Assembly (NCBI GenBank): GCA_030740295.1
Contig: JASLXP010000882.1
Location: 1-20,754, forward strand
Reading direction: 5' to 3'
Length of the DNA stretch: 20,754 bases
Origin: Planctomycetota bacterium
Lineage (GTDB): Bacteria; Planctomycetota; PUPC01; JACPCR01
Shown here: in pieces, positions 9,019 through 17,684 of the stretch
Layout of the letters: each line of letters begins with the position of its first letter
How positions within the stretch are numbered: position 1 is the stretch's first letter
Made by a program: the position numbers and the translations under genes
The notes under the pieces: generated by a model
The model's input: the letters and a program-made list of their open reading frames with translations, nothing else
What the model was told of the DNA's origin: nothing
Database searches by the model: none

Positions 9019-9287
9019 TTGTGCGGTAGGACATGCCCTTAAATGTAGACGGCCTCGACCAGCAGGACCCTGTCTCAGGTGGCAACATCCGATGAATTCA
9101 AAATCTAATTATCTATTTCCAAACATCTTATACTCGCCTTCTGACGATTTCTTTGGCTAAAGACTTATTGACATTGAATCTCAAGTTGATAAACTCGCCC
9201 AGTCTTCCAGGGAAAGTGCTGTAAAACACTTTGACCATTGAGTTTAAACTGAATAATTGAATAGAACCCAGAATGAGAGGGACCAGG
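9019..9287. other. Intergenic region between GH42-like gene and HU gene
   Basis: This 269-bp region has no convincing ORF. The part from about 9100 on is clearly more AT-rich than the flanking genes and holds the candidate HU promoter. I see no clear intrinsic terminator for the upstream gene. Confidence 0.5.
9168..9195 (+). promoter_or_regulatory. Candidate sigma-70-type promoter for the HU-family gene
   Basis: A perfect TTGACA (9168-9173) is followed after 16 bp by TAAACT (9190-9195), a 4/6 match to the -10 consensus. It lies about 90 bp upstream of the HU start, within an AT-rich stretch. A second possibility is TTGACC (9231-9236) with AATAAT (9252-9257), but its spacing is only 15 bp. 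Confidence 0.4.
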
Positions 9288-9737
9288 ATGCCAACCATTA
9301 CCAAGAAAGATTTGGTGCAAAGCATCTCAGATAAGAGAGGCCTTAACCCGCTGCAAGTAAAAGATATAGTCCAGGCCGTTCTCGACGAGATCATAGACCA
9401 GCTTTCTCAGAGCAACCGAATCGAGTTTCGGGACTTTGCTGTCTTCGACATCCGCGTCCGGCCCGCACGCATAGGCCATAATCCACGAACGCTTGAAAAA
9501 GTACCCGTGCCGGCCCGAGCTGTGGTTGAGTTCAAGATGGGCAAGAAAATGAAAGAGGCTGTTGCAGCCCTCGCCCTTGAAGAAGACCGCAAAGCAGCAG
9601 AGGCTGCTGCCGGTTCGGAAGCACCTCAACCACCCCCGGCCAGCGAAAAGCCCGCACCAGCTCCGGCGCCTGTAAAACAGCCAGAAACTGCACCAACCAC
9701 CAATCCAGGAACGGACGGAGAAGGCCAGTCGGGATAA
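9288..9737 (+). CDS. HU/IHF-family DNA-binding protein with Pro/Ala-rich C-terminal tail
   Basis: This is a 149-aa nucleoid-associated, DNA-bending protein. Residues 1-~90 form the complete HU/IHF fold: helical dimerisation segment (TKKDLVQSISDKRGL ... VLDEIIDQL), then the F-x-D-F-A-V-F strand, and the DNA-binding arm containing RIGHNPRTLEKVPVPAR, the equivalent of the GRNPxTG arm with its intercalating Pro. Residues ~100-149 form a low-complexity Ala/Glu then Pro/Ala extension, making the protein about 1.5 times the usual ~90 aa. An ATG at 9273 is in frame, but the ATG at 9288 has GAGAGGGA ending 6 bp upstream and starts at the conserved N-terminus (MPTITKKDL), so I use 9288. The gene is monocistronic, with its own candidate promoter and a strong terminator. 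It converges on the efflux operon. Confidence 0.93.
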   Translation: MPTITKKDLVQSISDKRGLNPLQVKDIVQAVLDEIIDQLSQSNRIEFRDFAVFDIRVRPARIGHNPRTLEKVPVPARAVVEFKMGKKMKEAVAALALEEDRKAAEAAAGSEAPQPPPASEKPAPAPAPVKQPETAPTTNPGTDGEGQSG

Positions 9738-9761
9738 TGCCAATCGATTTCGCAATGACAG

Positions 9762-9788
9762 AGGCTCGCCAGTGTGCGAGCCTTTTTT
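9762..9788 (+). terminator. Rho-independent terminator of the HU-family gene
   Basis: A perfect 8-bp stem, AGGCTCGC (9762-9769) with GCGAGCCT (9776-9783), closes a 6-nt loop and is followed by a T run (9783-9788). It lies 24 bp after the HU stop. The opposite strand lacks a T run after the stem, so it should stop only plus-strand transcription. Confidence 0.9.
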
Positions 9789-9960
9789 ATTGGCATCACG
9801 GTGATCTGTCTTAATCTCAAACTGCTGCCGGGCGAAGACTGTCAGCCCGCCGGTTCTGACGATGAATTCCAGTTCGCAAGCTCGTGAATACCGCCTGCGC
9901 AGGCTGACCGAAAAGGTGGGAGAGGTGGCTTCAGGAAGTGCTGTCCTGCCTGTTTCCCGC
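9789..9960. other. Intergenic region between convergent HU and efflux genes
   Basis: No supported gene is visible here. ORFs crossing it in other frames run into the HU or outer-membrane genes and look like shadows. A GC-rich, imperfect inverted repeat around 9825-9855 could end the efflux operon transcript, but no T run follows it. Confidence 0.4.
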
Positions 9961-11364
9961 TCATTTTTCAGGTTGACTCGAATTCGGATTCCAACCTCCT
10001 CCAAGCGCTTTGTAGAGGCGGATGAGGTTGGAGATGATGTTGGCATCGCTGATGGCGAGCTGGTCCTGCTGGCTGAAGAGGGTGCGCTGAGCGTCGAGAA
10101 CGGTGAGGAAGTCTTTGACGCCGGCTTTGTATTGGTCATCGGCCAGCTTGACGGCTGTCTGTGATGTGGCGACGCTTTGGGACAAGGGGATTCGGCGGGC
10201 GTGTTCGCGAGCGTGGGCGGAGAGTGCATTTTCGGCTTCTTCGAGAGCGAGCAGGATGGTCTGTTCGTACCTGGCGAGGGCCTGTTTCTGCTTTTCGGTC
10301 TGGGCTCTGATGTTGTTGCGGATACTGCCCGCGCTTAAAACGTTCCACTGAAACGCCGGGCCGAAACTGGTTTTGCGGCCGGTGGGACTGAACAGTTTGG
10401 CAGCGTCTGTGGCCTGCAGCGAGAGATTGCCGCTCAGCGTGAAGCGTGGATACAGGTCAGCTTTGGCGACGCCGACTCGTGCGCTTTGAGCGGCAAGCTC
10501 TCGTTCAGCCTTGCGGATGTCAGGGCGGCGACGCATGAGGTCGGCGGGAACGCCCACGGCGATGGCAGCCGGGCCGACTGGTATGGGTGCTTCCTTTGAA
10601 AGTTCTTTGCCGAGTGCGCCGGGCTTCCTGCCGAGCAGCACGGCAAGGCGATTCATGGCCCGTTTGAGTCCTGCTTCGAGCGGCGGGATTCCGGATTGGG
10701 TATTCAGAAAGTTGGTTTCGGCCTGTTTGACGTCGAGCTCGCTGGTGATCTTGGCATCGAAACGTGCCTTGGCGATGCGATAGGTCTCCTGCTGGGCTTT
10801 CAGGTTTTCCCGCGCGATGGCCAGGCGATTCTGAAAAGAGCGCACCTCGATGTAATTCAGAGCGACTTCAGCGAGCAGAGAAATTCGCAGGTCGTAGTAA
10901 GACTCTTTGACTGCGGCGAGGTCGGCGCCAGCAGCTTCGATGGATTTGCTCACGCGCCCGAATACATCCAGCTCCCACGTGGCGTCGAAGCCTGCGGCGA
11001 ACACCTCGGAAGCAGGCGCCTCGCCGGTCTTGGATTTCTGCGCATTCCCGGATGTTTTGAGCGTTGGGAAACGGCTGGCCTCTGCGATGCCCCGCTGAGC
11101 CCTTGCTTCCCGGATTCGGGATGCTCCCTGCCGCAAGTCCAGATTCTGTTTCAGTGAAGCGGCAATCAGCCGATTTAAAACGGGATCGCCGAGTTCCTTC
11201 CACCACTCACTGAGGTCACCGGGCTTCGTGCTGAGCCCGTAATCCATTTCCTGGGACCAGTCGTGGGATTCAGGAATCTCAGTCGATGCCGTGGGCGGCG
11301 TTGGGCTGGTCCTGCAACCGGAAAGGCAAAGGGCGCAGATAGCGATTGTCGTGAAGGCTTTCAT
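9961..11364 (-). CDS. RND efflux outer-membrane channel lipoprotein (TolC/OprM, NodT family)
   Basis: This 467-aa protein is the outer-membrane exit duct of a tripartite drug or metal pump. The signal peptide ends in a lipobox, LSGC, at residues 14-17, so Cys17 should be lipidated. Two outer-membrane-efflux repeats are visible: WWKELGDPVLNRLIAASLKQN ... (about 50-230) and PADLMRRRPDIRKAERELAAQ ... (about 270-455). The latter includes the family-typical RRPDIRxAE and the C-terminal DAQRTLFSQQDQLA. The length is normal for NodT-type channels. Its ATG overlaps the permease stop (ATGA), with AAGGAG upstream, which suggests translational coupling. It is the last gene of the operon. Confidence 0.95.
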   Translation of the reverse strand: MKAFTTIAICALCLSGCRTSPTPPTASTEIPESHDWSQEMDYGLSTKPGDLSEWWKELGDPVLNRLIAASLKQNLDLRQGASRIREARAQRGIAEASRFPTLKTSGNAQKSKTGEAPASEVFAAGFDATWELDVFGRVSKSIEAAGADLAAVKESYYDLRISLLAEVALNYIEVRSFQNRLAIARENLKAQQETYRIAKARFDAKITSELDVKQAETNFLNTQSGIPPLEAGLKRAMNRLAVLLGRKPGALGKELSKEAPIPVGPAAIAVGVPADLMRRRPDIRKAERELAAQSARVGVAKADLYPRFTLSGNLSLQATDAAKLFSPTGRKTSFGPAFQWNVLSAGSIRNNIRAQTEKQKQALARYEQTILLALEEAENALSAHAREHARRIPLSQSVATSQTAVKLADDQYKAGVKDFLTVLDAQRTLFSQQDQLAISDANIISNLIRLYKALGGGWNPNSSQPEK

Positions 11365-14300
11365 TCTTCGTGATTCTCCTTATTTAGACTGACCAGCCCG
11401 AGGTCGCCCAGGATCGTGTAAACGCACGGGACGACGAGCAGCACGAGTGCCGTCGATGCGAGCAGACCGAACACGGTACTGATGACGAGCGGGATGAGGA
11501 TTTGTGCCTGGAGGCTTCGTTCAAAGAGGAGCGGCAGGAGGCCGGCGATGGTTGTCGAGGAGGTGAGGATGATGGCCCGGAAGCGTTGCCGACCAGCCTT
11601 TGCAGCAGACTCGACAGATGATTCTCCTGCCTCCCGGCGGGCCTTCAGGAAGACGACCAGGAGTATCGAATCATTGACGACGATTCCGGCCAGGGCAATG
11701 AAACCGAAAATGCTGGGAACACTCAGCGAGTAACCCATCAGCAGGTGCCCCCAGATAACGCCGATGAGAGCGAACGGGATGGCCATCAGCACGACGAACG
11801 GTTCGACGTAGCTGCGAAACTGAAAACTGAGCAGCATAAAGATGCCGAGCAATCCGATCACCATCGAGACCATCATGGACTGGCTCGTGCGGCCCGACTC
11901 CTCGACTTCACCCGCGAGGGTGACTTTTATGTCTGGATACTTCTCCTGCAGATCGGGCAGGAAATCGGTCCGCAGGAGGCCGATAAGCTCGTTGGTGTTC
12001 GCCACTCTTGGGTCGAGGTCGCCGCGCAGAGTTACGGCTCGCATGCCGTTGATCCGTGCGATGCGTGCCCAGCCGCGGCCACGTTCGATGTGTGCGACCT
12101 TTTGCAGCGGCACCTGCTTGCCGTTCCTGAGCTGAACGAAGAAATGCTCCAGGTCAGCGATGCTGTCCTGATCCTCACGATTGAGCCGCACATCAATTTC
12201 GTAAGATTCCGTGCCGATCTGAACTTCATCGGCAGTGACGCCCTGGAACGCAGAGCGCAGTTGGTTGGCGACCACTGAGGCGTCGAGCCCGAGACCGAAG
12301 GCACCCTCTCGCAACCTCAGCCGAATCTCCGGTTTGCCCGGACGCAGGTCATCGGAAAGGTTGAACACGCCACGAAACTGAGCGAACCAGTTACCCAGTT
12401 CGGTAACGGCCTTCTTTAGCTCGTGAAGATCGTTCCCGCGCAGCCGCACATCGACAGGTAGACCGCTCGGTCCGTGGGCAGGTTCAGCGAACGTGAGGCT
12501 GATGGCGTCCGGCAGCTGCCCCGTCTTCTCGCGCCAGTCGGCCAGGTAATCGTCGATGAAACCGCTGCGAAGCTCGGCTTCCAGAAGGTCGACGGTCAGC
12601 GTGGCGACGTGTGCACCGCTCTCAAATGCATCCGTGTTCAGGTTGTATTGGACGTGATGAGACCTGACCAGATCTGCGCCTCCCGGCTGCAGCGGTTTGT
12701 ATTTTTCATTGGTCTGTTCGAGACCATGAATCAGTTTTCCGATGAGTTGTTCAGTTCGCTCAAGCGGCGATCCCTGGGGCAGCAGCAGGCGCGCTACCAC
12801 CACGTTGCCTTCCAGGTCGGGGAAGCTGACCGACTTCAACCTGCCGCTGCGAATCATGGCGATGGAAACAATGAAGACAGCGACCACGAATCCCAGGAAG
12901 AGGTAACGCCGGGCGAGAAGAAAATCGATCAGCCGGCCGAAGACTCTTTCACGCAACCAGTCGATGAACGCCTCAAACCGCAGGCGAAAACGGTATTTCT
13001 CCTTCCCCTCCGTTCCGTGCAGCGAATGGCCGAGGTGAGAAGGCAGAATGAGAAACGCCTCGATCAGACTGATGGCCATGACCAGGATCAGCATCATGGG
13101 GACGACCTTCATGACTTTTCCGATCTGACCCTTGATGCTGATGAGCGGGCCAAGGATGCAGACGGTCGTGATGAACGACGAGACGACGCCGGGCAGGACT
13201 TCCCTGGTGCCATCGACCGCAGACTGAAGCGCTGCTTTGCCTCGTTCCCTGTGAGAGGCGATGTTTTCTGCGATGACGATGGCGTCATCCATCATCAGCC
13301 CGAGGGCGAGGAGGAGACCGACCATCGTCAGCATGTTGATGGTCAGATCGAGCTCCGGCACGAAGTAGAACGAGCCGAGGAAGGACATCGGCAATCCCAT
13401 CGCCACCCAGAACGAGACTTTAAAACTGAAGAAGAGCCAAAGCGTGAGGAACACCAGCACCAGCCCCTGCCAACCGTTCTTGACAAGCATGTCCAGGCGA
13501 TCGACCAATTCCGAAGACAAATCCTGGTTGATGACAAACTCCACCTGCGGCTGCCGTTCCCGTTCCTGTGCAATGAAGGCCTTCACCTGGCGGGCGATGC
13601 GGATGGTGTCCTGTGCATCGGTCTTGCTGACTCGCAGAATGCCGGCCCGGCGTCCCTTCATGACGACTTTGTCCTCTTCACTCTCGAAGACGTCGGAGAC
13701 TTTGGCAATGTCCTTCAGCCGAACTTCCGCTCCGCCCAGCCCTGCCATGACGACGAGTGATTCCAATTCCCGCGGGGTGCGTCTCTGTTCGACGAAACGG
13801 ATGAGCAGATCGCGCTCTCTTGCCTCAATACCGCCCGCTGGCAGGTCGACGCTCTGTCGACCGACAATATCAGCGACGTCAGCGGCCGTGAGCCCATAGT
13901 GGAGCAGCGCATCGGAGGAAAGCTCGACCCGCAACTGGTGATCGGAAAAGCCTTCCACCTCTACGAGCGAAAGACCCTCCTCCTTCATCTTCTGCTTCAG
14001 CTCTTCGCAGTAAGCCTTGAGGCCAGGTGTCGCCATGGGGCCGGAAACGAGCACAGCGATGACCAGGTCAGTCATCCCGAGCTCTTTGATGATCGGGTCT
14101 TCCACATCGCTGGGAAAATCGTCGATGGCATCGATCTCTTTCTCTACGTCACGCATGAATGTGGCGAAGACACCGCCCTCGGACATCTCGACTGTGATGA
14201 GCGCGAAGCCTTCACGGGATTCGGAACGGACTTCTTCGACGAAGCTGATGCCGTCGATGGCATCTTCTATTCGCTGCGAAACTCCCTCCTCGACTTCCTC

Positions 14301-14462
14301 CGCGGACGCGCCGGGATAGACCGTGCGAATCTGCAATTCGCTGGGCATGAAGTCCGGCATAGTCTCACGCCGGATACTCGGAATCGCAGAGATGCCCAGC
14401 GCAATGAAGCCGAGCATCATCAGATTAGCGGCGGTCGGGTGGCGGACGAAGTAATTGATCAC
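11361..14462 (-). CDS. RND efflux transporter permease (AcrB-type)
   Basis: This 1033-aa inner-membrane, proton-driven pump subunit is close in length to AcrB (~1050). The N-terminus (VRHPTAANLMMLGFIALG) is the first membrane helix. A first large periplasmic loop (about 35-330) is followed by a helix bundle with Asp392-Asp393 in LGLMMDDAIVIAENI, the TM4 proton-relay acids. A second periplasmic loop and a C-terminal helix bundle follow. In TM10 the family's Lys position (as in AcrB KNAIL) is Asn930 (VVNDSILLV), a variation common in RND branches outside the classical AcrB group. The start codon is GTG and overlaps the adaptor stop by 4 bp (GTGA). The substrate is unknown; drugs or toxic compounds are likelier than metal, because no CusA-like Met motif is obvious. 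Confidence 0.95.
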   Translation of the reverse strand: MINYFVRHPTAANLMMLGFIALGISAIPSIRRETMPDFMPSELQIRTVYPGASAEEVEEGVSQRIEDAIDGISFVEEVRSESREGFALITVEMSEGGVFATFMRDVEKEIDAIDDFPSDVEDPIIKELGMTDLVIAVLVSGPMATPGLKAYCEELKQKMKEEGLSLVEVEGFSDHQLRVELSSDALLHYGLTAADVADIVGRQSVDLPAGGIEARERDLLIRFVEQRRTPRELESLVVMAGLGGAEVRLKDIAKVSDVFESEEDKVVMKGRRAGILRVSKTDAQDTIRIARQVKAFIAQERERQPQVEFVINQDLSSELVDRLDMLVKNGWQGLVLVFLTLWLFFSFKVSFWVAMGLPMSFLGSFYFVPELDLTINMLTMVGLLLALGLMMDDAIVIAENIASHRERGKAALQSAVDGTREVLPGVVSSFITTVCILGPLISIKGQIGKVMKVVPMMLILVMAISLIEAFLILPSHLGHSLHGTEGKEKYRFRLRFEAFIDWLRERVFGRLIDFLLARRYLFLGFVVAVFIVSIAMIRSGRLKSVSFPDLEGNVVVARLLLPQGSPLERTEQLIGKLIHGLEQTNEKYKPLQPGGADLVRSHHVQYNLNTDAFESGAHVATLTVDLLEAELRSGFIDDYLADWREKTGQLPDAISLTFAEPAHGPSGLPVDVRLRGNDLHELKKAVTELGNWFAQFRGVFNLSDDLRPGKPEIRLRLREGAFGLGLDASVVANQLRSAFQGVTADEVQIGTESYEIDVRLNREDQDSIADLEHFFVQLRNGKQVPLQKVAHIERGRGWARIARINGMRAVTLRGDLDPRVANTNELIGLLRTDFLPDLQEKYPDIKVTLAGEVEESGRTSQSMMVSMVIGLLGIFMLLSFQFRSYVEPFVVLMAIPFALIGVIWGHLLMGYSLSVPSIFGFIALAGIVVNDSILLVVFLKARREAGESSVESAAKAGRQRFRAIILTSSTTIAGLLPLLFERSLQAQILIPLVISTVFGLLASTALVLLVVPCVYTILGDLGLVSLNKENHEE

Positions 14463-15829
14463 TTCAGCGGGCGCTCGCCGTTTGCCTGTGCGAGGACCGT
14501 CGCCCTCAACTGTTCGTCTTCCGTGGGTGCGATGAGCATGCCTTCAATCGCCGGCACCGGGTCGGACACGATGATTCGTTCCCCTTCGTTCAAGCCGCTC
14601 TCCAGACAGACGAATCCGGATTGCTCAAAGACGACCTTGACGTCTCTGCTCTCCAGTCGATTTTCGTCATTGACCACGTAGACCTTGTCGTGGTGGAGCG
14701 CGTCGCGGGGAATGATAACCCGCTCTATCGACCCGAGACTCCGCAGCTCCACCTGGCAGAACATCCCTTTTGTCAGGGGCGGGCGCTTGCCGGGAATTAC
14801 CTGCTTGTACGGTTCGGCCACGGCGACGACCACGGGGAAGGTGCGCGTCTGTGGATCGACGGCTTCACGGATACGGGCAAAGGTTGCGTCCCATTCGGCG
14901 AAGAACTCTCCGACACGAACTCGAACTCTGGCCTCAATGTTGAACAGCTTGCGCACCTGTTTCATGTTCAGACCGGGATGAAAGTTTTTTCTTGCCTCAG
15001 GGCTGAGCAGGATGCCGAGCCTCCCGGCTGGGAATTGCGCCTCGACTTCGGTGACCGCCAGGCTGTGCGCCTCAAACAGTGTCTGCCCTGCAGCCAGGAA
15101 CTGGCCAATCTCGATGTTCACCTCGCCCAGCCGACAATCAAACGGTGCTTTGATGACGACCTTCTTCAGATCGAGCTCCGCCTGCTTCAGATTGGCTTCG
15201 TGAACCTTCAGCGCGGCTGCCAGCGAGTCGCGCTGTGCGGGAATGAGCTTCAACGAGTTTTCGAGTTTCTGAATGCTCTGACGCTGCTGGAGGACGCCGC
15301 GCTCTTCCCGGTCGACATCATCCTGGGAGATCGCATTCTTGGACAGCAGTTCCTTACGACGTTTCAGAGAATCCTCCGCCAACCCCAGCGAACGCTTCTC
15401 GATTTCCAGTGACGCACGATTGTTCTGCCCCTGTGTCGCTAGCTCGGCAAGCTGCGCATTTGCCTGACTGATGTTCGCCCGCAGGCGGGCAGCGGCCAGT
15501 TCGTATTCCTGCGGATCGATCTTCAGGAGTTCGACGCCCTTTTTGATGATCATCCCCGAGTCCAGTTCCTCGTGTGCTTCGACCACACGACCGCGCACCT
15601 CCGAGACTGCCTTCCAGATCTGGCCGGGCGTCGCAGTGCCGTATCCGAGCACACGTGGCACGACCGCAACCTTCGGAGCACGGATGACTCGCAGCGCACG
15701 CACGTTCTCCTTTTCTGGAACACGCTCAGGCTCTTTCTGGCCGCGTACCAGAATCGCAAAGAGACCGACTGCCACAGCGATCGGAGGAAGCACGAGCCAC
15801 TTTCCAGGCTTGGGTTTGCTTTGAGACAT
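14459..15829 (-). CDS. RND efflux periplasmic adaptor (membrane-fusion protein)
   Basis: This 456-aa adaptor links the permease to the outer-membrane channel. A single N-terminal membrane anchor is visible (about residues 11-29, KWLVLPPIAVAVGLFAILV). A biotinyl-lipoyl-like segment (WKAVSEVRGRVVEAHEELDSG) and its second half (KAPFDCRLGEVNIEIGQFL) flank a long coiled-coil hairpin (about 112-215). Beta-barrel and membrane-proximal domains follow (ERVIIPRDALHHDKVYVV). It is the first gene of the operon; no TetR- or MarR-like regulator is adjacent. No Shine-Dalgarno sequence precedes the ATG at 15829. The adaptor-permease-channel order is the usual one. Confidence 0.93.
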   Translation of the reverse strand: MSQSKPKPGKWLVLPPIAVAVGLFAILVRGQKEPERVPEKENVRALRVIRAPKVAVVPRVLGYGTATPGQIWKAVSEVRGRVVEAHEELDSGMIIKKGVELLKIDPQEYELAAARLRANISQANAQLAELATQGQNNRASLEIEKRSLGLAEDSLKRRKELLSKNAISQDDVDREERGVLQQRQSIQKLENSLKLIPAQRDSLAAALKVHEANLKQAELDLKKVVIKAPFDCRLGEVNIEIGQFLAAGQTLFEAHSLAVTEVEAQFPAGRLGILLSPEARKNFHPGLNMKQVRKLFNIEARVRVRVGEFFAEWDATFARIREAVDPQTRTFPVVVAVAEPYKQVIPGKRPPLTKGMFCQVELRSLGSIERVIIPRDALHHDKVYVVNDENRLESRDVKVVFEQSGFVCLESGLNEGERIIVSDPVPAIEGMLIAPTEDEQLRATVLAQANGERPLK

Positions 15830-16184
15830 CTGAATTTGATGAATGGACTGAATGGGAAGATTCCAAGTCCCGGGGGCTGAGAATTCAAGGAAGCTCTGCC
15901 TACCCGGTACTCACGCCTGCAGCATTACGATAGCAGAAACGTGAGCAAGCATGAAGGGGGACGGTGAAGTTCGGTGCGAGCAGAATGGTGAATTGGAGGA
16001 CGATGGACATTTTTATTGAGGGAGAAGTGGTGCGTCCTTTTCGACCCGGCGAAGATGGAGCTCGTGTGCAATTACTTCTGAAGACAGACTTCTCAGTCGG
16101 CCAAGTTGTCCAAGTAGCCAGCAGCGCATGCTACCCAAGCTTCATTCTCACATCTTGATTCTGGCGATTTGAAGCACAAGGCCA
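15830..16184. other. Intergenic region upstream of the efflux operon
   Basis: This 355-bp stretch separates the efflux operon, which starts at its left edge and reads left, from the 3' end of the beta-helix gene. The efflux promoter should lie in the first 150 bp, but I find no good -35/-10 match. The only coding candidate is the short ORF at 16003-16158. Confidence 0.5.
16003..16158 (+). CDS. Possible 51-aa hypothetical protein
   Basis: The protein starts MDIFIEGEVVRPFRPGEDG and ends in SFILTS; I do not recognise it. The beginning reads like a genuine beta-rich polypeptide. GGAGGA (15995-16000) precedes the ATG, but only 2 bp away, closer than normal. An in-frame GTG at 15964 would give 64 aa. 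It may be a real small protein, the N-terminal remnant of a larger gene, or chance. Confidence 0.3.
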   Translation: MDIFIEGEVVRPFRPGEDGARVQLLLKTDFSVGQVVQVASSACYPSFILTS

Positions 16185-17684
16185 TCATGGCTCTTCCTCT
16201 TCGATAATGACTATGCCTTTCTGGAGTTCGTCATTCGGCGAGACGCGAGGCTTCTTGCCACTGGTCGTGGTAAGTCCCCGGACGCTCACTTTCTGGCACG
16301 GCACGTACGGAAATGGGCGTTCCGTTGCCGGTGTGGTGTCTTCGCCGCCACCACCGATCTCGTCTGGATCGGTGAAGAAGTACATGCCCTGGTAGTCCTC
16401 GGGATGATTCCCGTCGTCGACGAACAGCCCGTCGACGGTTACCTCCCGGGGCATGGAGCAGGGGTAGCCGAAATCGTGTTTGCCGTCGTTGCTCACGCCG
16501 ATCATGTAAGGCCAGGTCGTGTCACCGCAGGCCGGCACCCAGCGGGAGTTGCGGATGACGAGGCCGCCGTCCCACGTGCTACCATAGTCGCTACGGAAGC
16601 GGACAAGTGCGTTGCCGTACAGGGTGGAATCCTCGACCGTAAGCACGCCGCGGCCGATGGCGTTGAGGCCCATGTAACCTAAGTGACAGCGGCGGATCGT
16701 GTAAGTGCCGGAGACCCCCATGTGCGTATCCATCCGGGAGAGGGTGCAGTCCTCGAGCAGGATGTTCTTGCAGAAGTTCGACCCGATCACGCCCCAGCGC
16801 GTGCGGTCGCAGATGTGGTTCATCCGGCAGTTGATCATGCGGAAGTTCACCACGCTGCTCGCGGACACGTCATACGAACCCATATTGACGGGCTTTCCCG
16901 CCGCTCCGATCGTCGAGTAGATCTTATGCCCCGTGAAAAAGCAGTTGCACAGCGTGATGTCAGCGCATTGGCGCACGTTGAGGAAGCCGCTGTAGGGGTG
17001 GCCCACCGTGGTCTCCCCGACGACGTAGTGGGTCAGGCCGTCGACCTCAGTGTTCGAACGGGTGATCACGATATTCCGGGACCAGTAGTTGTACCCGTCC
17101 TCCTGCTTCATCCGATTGGCGAAAGTGGTGAAGACACCACCCCGCAGGACGAGACGCTTTTCGTCAATGGGATGGGCATCAATACGGGTGATGGTGTCGT
17201 AGTTCCAGTCGATGTCGCCTTCGACCGATCCGTCCCGACGAAGGATGAAGCAATCGTGCTGAGGCACGCCATTGTTCTGATTGAGGCCACGCCGGATGTA
17301 GAGCCTCCTTTTCTCGTTCTCCACGAGGACGTGACAATCGCGTTCTGGCCGCGCGCCCACCTGCTTCTGGTCGCGCGTGAGCCGGTCGACCTGCAGTTCC
17401 TCAGACTCCAGCAGCGAACGCACTTCGAAAAGCGGCGTCTTGTGGTCCTCGACCTGCGTGTCGTCAATGGTGAAACGAGAAGTAGTCCAATCGGTATCGG
17501 TCGCGATAATAGCCGTGAGCGCGCGGTTGCCGAGATGGTAAGTTGCGTCCGGCTTCGTCCTGACGCGCAAGCCGTGCGCGTTGGCATACTCATGCGCTTT
17601 GCAGATCGCGGGTAGATCATCGGTCACACCGTCGCCAGTCGCGCCGAATGTTTCGTAGGCGACGAAGCCGTTCTCTTGAATCAT
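16185..17684 (-). CDS. Right-handed parallel beta-helix protein (pectate-lyase-3-like)
   Basis: This 499-aa protein begins with the signature FGATGDGVTDDLPAI (residues 13-27), typical of the Pectate_lyase_3 / GH28-like beta-helix entry. Short repeating strands follow (ITLCNCFFTG, VVNFRMINCRMNHIC, ILLEDCTLSRMD, TYTIRRCHLGYM, VLTVEDSTLYG, GLVIRNSRW), one or more rungs each, between about 190 and 400. Such folds bind or cleave polysaccharides; no catalytic residue can be assigned with confidence. There is no signal peptide, which is unusual for a polysaccharide-acting beta-helix. GAGGAG lies 6 bp before the ATG, a strong ribosome-binding site that supports this start. The C-terminus is acidic (IIEEEEP). 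It is co-oriented with the truncated oxidoreductase and the esterase, but separated from them by an opposite-strand block. Confidence 0.8.
   Translation of the reverse strand: MIQENGFVAYETFGATGDGVTDDLPAICKAHEYANAHGLRVRTKPDATYHLGNRALTAIIATDTDWTTSRFTIDDTQVEDHKTPLFEVRSLLESEELQVDRLTRDQKQVGARPERDCHVLVENEKRRLYIRRGLNQNNGVPQHDCFILRRDGSVEGDIDWNYDTITRIDAHPIDEKRLVLRGGVFTTFANRMKQEDGYNYWSRNIVITRSNTEVDGLTHYVVGETTVGHPYSGFLNVRQCADITLCNCFFTGHKIYSTIGAAGKPVNMGSYDVSASSVVNFRMINCRMNHICDRTRWGVIGSNFCKNILLEDCTLSRMDTHMGVSGTYTIRRCHLGYMGLNAIGRGVLTVEDSTLYGNALVRFRSDYGSTWDGGLVIRNSRWVPACGDTTWPYMIGVSNDGKHDFGYPCSMPREVTVDGLFVDDGNHPEDYQGMYFFTDPDEIGGGGEDTTPATERPFPYVPCQKVSVRGLTTTSGKKPRVSPNDELQKGIVIIEEEEP

Noticed and set aside
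9327..10229. 300-aa minus-strand ORF bridging the HU gene and the outer-membrane channel gene
   Set aside because: It crosses two real genes in wrong frames and reads through the HU terminator.
12474..13760. 428-aa plus-strand ORF inside the RND permease gene
   Set aside because: Its sequence is His/Asp/Glu/Gln-rich in the manner of an antisense shadow, and the opposite strand clearly encodes the permease.
16683..17615. 310-aa plus-strand ORF inside the beta-helix gene
   Set aside because: It is a His/Val/Ala-rich antisense shadow. The minus-strand protein has a strong ribosome-binding site and family motif.
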